NCBI RefSeq assembly: GCF_040939455.1
Contig: NC_134122.1
Coordinates: 30,732,001 to 30,796,000, forward strand
Length of the DNA: 64,000 nt
Source: Microcebus murinus
Lineage: Eukaryota > Chordata > Mammalia > Primates > Cheirogaleidae
Direction: 5' to 3'
In this document: positions 56,400 through 64,000 of the stretch, one piece after another
Numbering within the stretch: the stretch's first letter is position 1
Layout of the letters: every line of letters begins with the position of its first letter
Notes under the pieces: model-generated
What the model was told of the DNA's origin: nothing
What the model saw: the letters and a program-made list of their open reading frames with translations, nothing else
Databases searched by the model: none
Position numbers and translations under genes: made by a program

Positions 56400-57925
56400 C
56401 TGGTAATACCACCTTCCTCTCCCCAGCCTAGACCTTCTCCTCGAGCCCCATACATATCCTGCCTGCTTGATATCTCCACTTGATGCCCAATAAGTCTCAC
56501 AGCGTAATATGTCTGAAGCAGCCTCTTGGCATCCCGCTCACCACACTCTGTCCCTCTTCTCTTGGCACCCCTGCCACCCACCTGGATGTGAAGACCCAGG
56601 CCTAGGAGTCATCCTTGCACCCTCTCTTTCCCTTACCCTCCGTGTCCAAACCATCAGCAAGTCCCATCAACTCTAAATCTCCAAAACAAAGCCTTAATCC
56701 TCCCACTTCTCTCCTCCTCTCTACCCTAGTCTGAACCATCCTTATCTGTCTCCTGCAAAAGCAACTTAGGTGGGCCAGGCACGGTGGCTACGCCTATAAT
56801 CCTAGCACTCTGGGAGGCTAAGGCAAGCGATTGCTCAAGATCAGAAGTTCGAAACCAGCCTGAGCAAGAGTGAGACTCCGTCTCTACTACTAAAAAAAAA
56901 AAAAAATAGAAATTAATTGGCCAACTAAAAATATATAAAAAAAATTAGCTGAGCATGGTGGCACATGCTTGTAGTCCCAGCTACTTGGGAGGCTGAGGCA
57001 GGAGGATTGCTTGAGCCCAGGAGTTTGAGGTTGCTGTGAGCTAGGCTAACATGGCACTCTAGCCCGGGCAACAGAGTTGAGACTCTGTCTCGAAAAAAAA
57101 AAAAAGAAAAAGGCACCTTAGCTGTAATGTGTTCTGGCATTTGTCTAAAACGATCCCACAGCAGGGGCGGGTAGTGAGGAGAACATCAGGGAACATTGCT
57201 GAGACTGGTCTGGCTGACAGAGGGTAGGTAGTGGAGCTGGGGTAGAGGGGTCACTGCGCTTAGTCTCCATCGTTCTGTAGATATTATACGTTCTCCCTAA
57301 GGTAAAGGGCAAAACCAAAAAAGGAACCCCCTTACTGGGTCTAGTTGCTTCAACTCTTGACTCTCTAAAGTCCATTCATTCTCCATGTGATAGTTTTAAA
57401 ACGTGACTCACAGCCTGCCGCCTCTCTGCTTGGATCCTCCCAACGGCTGCCCTTTGCACATGGAATATGAATATCCAAACGCTTCACCCGGTGGGCCCTG
57501 GGTGAAGTGATCCTTGCTGTTCCCCCGCTCATCTCACGACCCTCTCCCTCTCTGACACGTCTTGCACAGGACTCCCTTCCTTCTCCCATCACCTCTCGCC
57601 TATTCCTTCGCTCTTCTTCTGCCTGGAATGTTCTTCCCCAGTTCCCTCCACGGCTGAGCTCTTGAGGCCAGTTAGGTTTCAGCTCAAAAGTGACTTCCTG
57701 ATAGTAGTAGCCTTCACTGACCATCCTTAGTCTTTGTTACATCGCCCTGTGTCATTTTCTTTATGATCTGAACTTTTCTTGTTCATGTGTTTGTCTCTTT
57801 TTCCCCTGCAAGGTAAGCAGGGACCTCGTCTATCCATTCACCACTGTGTCTCCAGCACCTATAACAGAGCCCAGGGTACAGGATGAGTGTTGAGCAAATA
57901 TTTCTTGAATTAATAAATAAAACGG
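56400..57925 (+). mobile_element. L2 LINE 3' region, sense, split by an Alu
   Basis: Before the Alu: 'catcagcaagtcccatcaac' and 'agtctgaaccatccttatct'. After it: 'gatagttttaaaacgtgact', 'tctgcctggaatgttcttcc' and 'agcacctataacagagccca', ending 'atttcttgaattaataaata'. This is the usual L2 3' order. 57115-57355 between them is less clear. Confidence 0.75.
56773..57110 (+). mobile_element. Linker-type Alu SINE, sense
   Basis: 'ggccaggcacggtggctacg' opens it; 'attaattggccaactaaaaa' is the linker; the A-rich tail runs to about 57110. Weak direct repeats 'gcaacttag' and 'gcaccttag' flank it. Confidence 0.94.
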
Positions 57926-58452
57926 ATGAGAAGTAGAACCAGCCAAGATCGCCCATTCCTTTAGTAAGATTGTCCGCATCTTTTGCTGTAGCAGTAATAA
58001 CCCTACTTTGCACCAGCACCTTAGAGATCCCAGAATCATCATGTTTGGTTCCTACCTAGACTTACAGGGAACTGGGATTAAAGAAAGGTTACAACTACAT
58101 TGGAAGCAGCAGCCATACAGGTAGGCTAAACATTAGGGTTGTTTTTAGATAGTGACTAATCAGAGGGACAGGAGATAACCCCACTTAGGCATTGGTTTGT
58201 AAGGCAGTATTCATTTCCAGTAGTGGGTCACAGTGAGAAAAACACGAGAGCCCCTGATACAGACAGATGAATGGGAGGATGGAGAAGTTAGAGCAGAGAA
58301 GAGAGTTGAAATGGGGGGCTGGGTAAGCCATGGAAACAGGGTGAATAATATGGAAGCAGGAACCTGGACTGCAGAGGAAAAGGGATTACTTCAAAATAAG
58401 ACAGGTCTCAGAGAGCTGATCAGAAGCAAATTCCACTTCCTCTGCCCTCCAG

Positions 58453-58561
58453 GTTAGGGTGCTGGAGCTAGAAAATGAATTGCAGAAGGAGCGTCAGAAA
58501 CTGGGAGAGCTTCGGAAAAAGCACTACGAGCTTGCTGGCGTTGCTGAAGGCTGGGAGGAAG
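58453..58561 (+). CDS. HIP1: HIP1 exon 30 (residues 985-1020, first base of 1021): end of THATCH
   Basis: This 109-nt exon encodes VRVLELENEL, QKERQKLGEL and RKKHYELAGV-AEGWEE. It is the C-terminal amphipathic 'latch' helix region, which in THATCH proteins supports dimerisation. The donor is G|gtaagc. Confidence 0.97.
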
Positions 58562-59289
58562 GTAAGCTGAGTCTGAGGACTGGCACTGGCCCGCAGCAGG
58601 GTGGGGGTGTGCGGCCAGGGCCTTCCCCTCAATAGACCAGAACATGGAACCCTCTGGGTGGGTCACTTCCTCCTTTCCTCTTCTCACAAGCCTGTTTTCT
58701 GTTCAGTTATTAATAACCTTTAAGCCTAAAATTGAAAGCTTTTATCATCACCTTTCAAGGCCTAAATATTGACCCATGGACTGGTCACTTCACTAACTGC
58801 CATCCCCACCCAGGCCCAGCCAGCCTGGTTGACTCCCTGAGAATTGAGCTCTGCCCAACACAGGGTTGAACATGGAATGAGTAGTGGTCACTGGAGATCC
58901 GTAGTCAGGGACATGTGAATTGCAACGTACCCTCTAGAGCCAGTGATGGGCAGTAATGGCCAAAAATAGCAGGGGTCAGGGACTGAGAAACAGTGGCATG
59001 CAGTCGTATCCAGCCTACCAGCCCGGGGACTCACTGTCCCTGAGTCTCTGTGTGCTGCTTTTCTGCATGTCCAAAGTGGTCACCTTGATCACAACCAAGA
59101 CTGTTAACTTGACTGATTCTGGGCACCAACTGTAGACAGATCCTAGTAGTTCCTAGACACAGCACTCGGGGAATAGATGATTTATACAGTGGTTATGACT
59201 GTCGTATATTTTAGAGCCCAGCATGGTGGCAATTTTTATTGCTTAGATGCATGACATGCTATGTGACGTAAATTGTCATTGTCTTTTAG
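58562..59289 (+). other. HIP1: HIP1 intron 30
   Basis: 728 nt of unnamed sequence ending 'attgtcttttag'. Confidence 0.8.
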
Positions 59290-59342
59290 GAACAGAAACG
59301 TCTCCACCTGCACTGCAAGAAGCGGTAACCGAAAAAGAATAG
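59290..59342 (+). CDS. HIP1: HIP1 exon 31, coding part (residues 1021-1037 and stop)
   Basis: It completes Gly1021 and encodes TETSPPALQE-AVTEKE, then TAG at 59340-59342. The short acidic tail and VTEKE ending match human HIP1. The exon continues as the 3' UTR. Confidence 0.97.
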
Positions 59343-61596
59343 AGCCAAACTGACACCCCATACGTCAGAGTGTAAATCCTCATTACCCATCTCTGTGTGT
59401 GTTATTTCCCCAGCCACAGACCAAATCGGTGGAAGTCCCCGTGGCAGCCACACCACTCCCGTTGCCCAGTGCTGAGGACCTGCATGACCCTTCCAAAGAC
59501 TCCCTCCACAGTGACACCCGTCCTGTTTGAACCCACGGTCTCTGTTCTTTCCCCGCCTCCCTAGTGTCCAGGCCACCCGTGAACAACCTCAGGTCCAAAG
59601 AGGAGGGGGTTAGGCCATGCACCAGAGCAACCTCCATCCAGGCCTGCCTCCTTTTGCCCCCCACAGCAGTTGGTGTCCTTATAAGAGGGGCTTCTTGGTG
59701 TTGTCAAGAGCTTGGAAAGGGAGGATCTTATGCATTTTTTTTTTTCTGTTTTCTTCTCAGTCTGTTCAGTTTCATCATTTGCACAAACTTGTGAGCATCA
59801 GAGGGCTGGTGGATTCCAAACCAGGACACTACCCTGAATCCGCACAGTCAGAAGAACAGCGGGGTGTCCTGGCTGAGAATGCCAGCGCAGTTCTACCCCT
59901 CTTTGGGCAGTTCCGTGGATTCCCACTGCTTCTTATGGTGGTTGGTTGGGTTTTTTTTGTTTGATTTTTTTTTAATGGTTCACTCACATAGCCAACTCTC
60001 CCAAAGGGCACGTCCCTGGAGCTCTGAGTTCCCTGGGGCCCCACCCCACGGCAGTTCCAGCAATGGCAGTTCCAGCAACGGTGCTGCTCAGGCTTCGCCT
60101 TGGTGCTCCACCTCTGCCTCCTGCTGAGCGACGGCCAGGCGGCCGAGGCCATGCTCCAGAGACAGGCAGAGCTGCTGAGTAACAGCTTGTGCTCAAAAGG
60201 CAGAAGCAGAGCGAGTGCCTTTCCTCCCTCCAGCTAGACTCCAGCTGGAAGCCTCTGTCCCCCTTCATAAGTGAGAGGGCAATAGAAGGAGGGACAGGAG
60301 GGGTACGAATGACCCAGGTCTTTAGGGGACACCTTTCTTAGGAATTCCTGTGACCAGGCTCAAAAACCTTAACTCACGCTTGAACCAAGCTGGTGAGAGT
60401 AACAACACTACTTCCCCTAGAATGAATCGTCCATGTCACGTCAAGTGGGCCACCTCCCTTCATTCCCAGGCAGGGCCCTAAGAGGGAGCGTCCCAACTCC
60501 TTGCTCCAGATGTCTGCCTTGGCATTCTCTTGGATCTGAAGATCGTTGCATGTTGACAGACCCAGAAGATCAGACACGCTTGCTCCCATCAGGAAAGAGC
60601 CCCGTGCTTGGTTTGGTACCCTTAGTATTTATTACTAACCTCCTTTATGCAGCAGCAGCCTACAGGAAAATGCTTATGACTGTGGCAAGGCTTGTATCGC
60701 TGCCCTGCGGCATCAGCCTTCAAGAAATAGAAGCGAGGCCAAGGTGCCATCCCTGGATTGTTCCTGGCAAGGACCCCAAAGCAAGCAGGTCCCTCTGAGC
60801 TTTTGGGGTCAGGGAAATGAGAAAGGGGAGCCACTGGCTCTGACACCTTCCAGCCACACCTTCCAGGCTCTTGCTGCCCGACAGACAGACAGGATAAGGA
60901 CAGAGGGCACGTGAACAGCCTCCTAGAGACGGGCAGCCTGCCAGCACTTTTCCACTCCCAGATGGACCGCAGCATCTAAGTGACCTTCTGATCTTGGAAA
61001 AACAACAAGTCTTCCTTCTTTATCTCTAGCAACTCAGTAGTAGTAGCCAACAAGCACTTCCCAGGACTGGTCCCAAAGGAACATTACTAAGTTTTGGTAC
61101 AGGACGGGTTGTGAGACTGCTGTTTTGATCACTGTGAATCAGCCCCCCTCTTTCTACCCCACCCCCCAGCTCCCTTTCTGTGCATTTTCTAAGTGGGGTG
61201 CTCCAAAAAACAGTCTCCCAGGATCTCAGATGACCATACTCAGATGTGTGACCTCCATATTGGGCTAAGGAGGTCTCAGCAGTAGGAACTGGGCAGTCTT
61301 AAGTTTAATGCTGCTTTGTGCTTAGTGTTCTTCCATCCCAAGGCTCAGAAGGAGTGGTGTGTGGCATCCTGTCCCAGTTGTGCCGGTTAAGTGAATCAGT
61401 GTGTTCTAAGTGAGGGTCGCCAGGTCCAAAAGTGGCTGGTCCTCACTTCTAGGGTCGCAACCATTCAAACGCATGTTTTCCAAATTACCAATGGGGAGAA
61501 AAGCGTGCGTTGGACCAGATTAGGATGCTCAGAATAACACTCCCTCTAAAAAGAAGCCACAGTAATTTTTAAAACCTTCCCGAACTTAGCCTAAGT

Positions 61597-61602
61597 AATA
61601 AA
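61597..61602 (+). terminator. HIP1: Possible proximal poly(A) signal
   Basis: AATAAA within 'aagtaataaaatagttaac'. Sequence after it is not strongly G+T-rich. It may allow a shorter 3' UTR of about 2.3 kb. Confidence 0.35.
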
Positions 61603-63162
61603 ATAGTTAACAAAGCACTCAAACAGAAGCACAGGCTAATTCAGTGTCACATGGGGAAATACCTGTAAGATGGAGTGTAATTACTTTCATAATAGCTCAG
61701 ATTAGAAACTGTTCCATTCTCCAGCTAAAGTCAAATTGTCCTACCTTCACTCTTCTAAAAATGAATGTGCTATACTTGCTGTGAAATACCTTTGATTAAA
61801 ACAGGAATCACATCTTAAAGCTAAAAATGAACTTCACAGCCTTTTAAATGAGTCACTGAGCATCACTAGTGACCAAAGTCTTGGGCTGAGTGTAAATGGG
61901 TCATGACAAGACAAGATGGCAAGAAAATAATGGTTTAGGGTGAAGAAGAGGTTGATATTCAGTTGCAGCTTAATTTTGTCATAAAGTGCTCTAATACCTT
62001 GAGTAAGGATATTTGTATACATAATAAGGGGAAAAAAAGAAAAGTTTCCTTTGTGGGGTTATTTTATATCTGAGCAAGGAGTTTAAATCAGACTATAATT
62101 TAGATTGTTTGTCAATCCTGCTGCCATCGGCAGTGTCCCTAGGAGCCCATCTGGATATGAGTCCTTAACCCAGTGGCTGGAAGAACCAAACGCTGCCCGT
62201 AGCATCCTTTCTTGGAATTGTTTTCAGCTCCAAGTCAGACACCAAGGTTTATACCAGGTAGCACAGGGATCACAAGTACATGTCATTTCGGTCAGGTTCG
62301 TTTGCTTTGGCCTCTCGCCCCTGAGAAGGAGCTGGTTCTCAGCTTGCACCGTGGAAGTTCTCATTTCTTTGCCAGCTTCTTAGTCTAGAGGGGTCTACTG
62401 GCTCCACTTCACCCTGGTCTTTAATAACTGGGAAATGTCTTGCTATGTTCTACCACCTTTCCAAATATCTGGAAATCCTTCCTGCCAATGAAAGCCTTCA
62501 GTCCCAACCTTGGCCTTCCAAGCAGACCGGCTTTGCCCTCTCTCTGCCATCCTGGGTCCTCCAGAGACTGCACCACCTGTAGCAGAGAAAACCACCATCG
62601 TGGGCCTGCCAGCCGTCAGCACAGCAAACCAGGCCAGCTACGTGTGCTCAATTTCTTCTTCCAGGTCCACACCAAACACAGGATCAGCAACACACAGCAG
62701 TGGCACCGCCTCACCCCAGGAGCCAAAGCGAGGTGAAACCATTGGTTAGATTCTGTTGGGGCCGATTCTGAGAGTAGATTTTTCCAGACATGTCTTTCAG
62801 GTGACCCTCAACTACCTCAGGTTTGAAGGCCCTAAATTAAGCTGATTACCACTCACAGGGACAAACCGAGGGGGTTTCGGTTAAATCTTGGTGATGATGC
62901 AATTGTCTCAAACTTAGAACAAACTCTTTCACATTTAGATTTGCAGGGATAGGGTTGGGTTTATTTTTCCTTTCTTCTGTTTTTAACCTGTCCCCCAATT
63001 TTTCATTAGGATGATTCCTATTGATGAATTTCATTTTTCACTGAGTGCCTACCTTCCCAGGGCAGGTAGCCACTGGCTTTTGTTTCCTTCCAACAATACT
63101 TTTATTATGGTATTAAGACCTTTCTTTGTATAATATATTGCATCTGTGTTTTCAATTTTTCA

Positions 63163-63168
63163 AATAAA
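63163..63168 (+). terminator. HIP1: Likely main poly(A) signal of HIP1
   Basis: AATAAA in 'tttttcaaataaatatttc', with upstream T-rich and TGTA-type elements ('ctttgtataatatattgc') and cleavage expected near 63178-63195. Confidence 0.75.
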
Positions 63169-63195
63169 TATTTCAGCCTGGCAATGGAGAGTAGC

Positions 63196-64000
63196 GGTGA
63201 TAACTGACCAACTAACATGACTCTGAGGTCCATGTTCCAATGAAAAGCCTCCATGTGTATCCTGAGGTTCATGAAAACCACTTAGCTCTGCACCTTTGGG
63301 AATATATCTTAGAAACATTAGTTTGCACTTCTTAAATGTGTCTTGTCCTCCTTATGCATCATCCTGTCTGTGGGAATGACCAGACAGAAAGTTCAAAGTG
63401 GTCAATACTGTACATTATCTGGAAGGCCAGGTCTCTGCGTAAAATCTTCGGGCTCAGGCTGTGGCCACTCCCTCTGCACCCTTGAGATGCAGATAAAACC
63501 TGTCACCTTAAAATTGGATGTGATTAATTCAGCTCAGAGACAGAAGCTGCTAATCACAGAGGGATTCAGAGCAGGCCAGTTCCAGCTACTGGAAGAATTA
63601 CCAAGGGAGCTGACAGAATGGAGCTGGGCTGCACGGTAACCTTTCTGCAGTAGGATTGGCGGCACCCTGATGCTCCCAGTGTGTTAAGCTAAGGGAACCT
63701 GTGGGGGTGAGACACCCATGGAGAAGGGCTGGGGTTGGTAAGCAGGAGAATTGGCCCAAATGACTCATTAAGTAAGGAGAGAATGAGGCCAGTAATCAGA
63801 ATCTAGAGTCTCTAGCTAAGGAGGTCAAAGAACCAGGAACACAAGAAAGGAAAGTAGTGTTGGAAGTGCCCAGTGGGAAGATACCAGTAAATACAGAAGA
63901 AGGGGACACTTGCCTGCTGCTGGGCTTTTCTGCTCTCTGTGGCAGAATGCCAAGGTGAGCCAGATCCATTTGAAGCACTACTGATAGAAGGGACAGTGCT
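63196..64000 (+). other. 3' flank of HIP1
   Basis: About 0.8 kb with no recognised gene or interspersed repeat. A 98-codon ORF at 63343-63639 has no feature that I recognise. Confidence 0.7.

Larger units (their letters stand above)
55679..58452 (+). other. HIP1: HIP1 intron 29
   Basis: This 2.8-kb intron is dominated by an L2 element split by an Alu. 55680-56390 and 57930-58452 hold nothing I can name. Confidence 0.85.
59343..63187 (+). other. HIP1: HIP1 3' UTR
   Basis: About 3.85 kb without Alu, L1 or other interspersed repeats, in contrast to the introns; blocks such as 'agtttcatcatttgcacaaa' and 'gtatttattactaacctcc' appear shared with the human 3' UTR as I recall it. T-runs lie at 59736-59746 and 59951-59973. 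A small tandem 'ggcagttccagcaa' occurs at 60050-60079. AATAAA motifs occur at 61597 and 63163. The end is inferred from the latter. Confidence 0.85.

Noticed and set aside
59412..59530. Possible extra terminal exon: 'ttatttccccag' followed by 38 open codons
   Set aside because: It lies after the HIP1 stop in the same exon. As I recall the human sequence, the reading frame is not preserved, so it is better read as conserved 3' UTR.

Overview
The window is primate nuclear DNA carrying 30 exons of HIP1 (huntingtin-interacting protein 1) on the + strand. The lineage clue is the SINE population. Many Alu dimers end in the right-arm form 'gctgtgagctaggctgac', and eight carry an extra A+T-rich linker ('attaattggccaacta') between the two arms. 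I associate both with strepsirrhine (lemur-type) primates. Older AluJ-like dimers, L1M, L2, MIR, MLT1 and hAT relics make up the rest of the repeats. The species call is inference.

Layout. Positions 1-14565 are the 3' part of a long first intron; exon 1 lies outside the window. Exons that I number 2 to 31 run from 14566 to 59342. I joined every exon by reading frame and splice phase. Together they encode 997 residues plus a stop. With the 40 residues known for human exon 1 this gives 1037, the length of human HIP1, so the gene looks intact, with no frameshift or premature stop. A 3' UTR of about 3.85 kb follows, to an AATAAA at 63163. About 0.8 kb of 3' flank with nothing recognisable closes the window.

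Protein. The exons encode, in order, most of the ANTH phosphoinositide-binding domain (exons 2-6), a linker helix region (7-10), clathrin and AP-2 binding motifs (LMDMD in exon 11; FDDIF and DPF in exon 12), a long coiled coil (13-19), and the THATCH (I/LWEQ) actin-binding domain (about 22-30). The product is an endocytic adaptor linking membrane, clathrin coat and actin.

Unusual points. Intron 2 is a U12-type AT-AC intron with both ends and a branch site visible. Intron 18 is GC-AG. A 37-bp copy of the middle of exon 15 sits in intron 18. Two other short direct copies (27 and 41 bp) interrupt an Alu and a MIR, as if patched in by template switching. One truncated L1 carries a 3'-transduced tag. 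Two short hAT elements retain their ends and target-site duplications. I found no bacterial-type systems, RNA genes, CRISPR arrays or second protein-coding gene.
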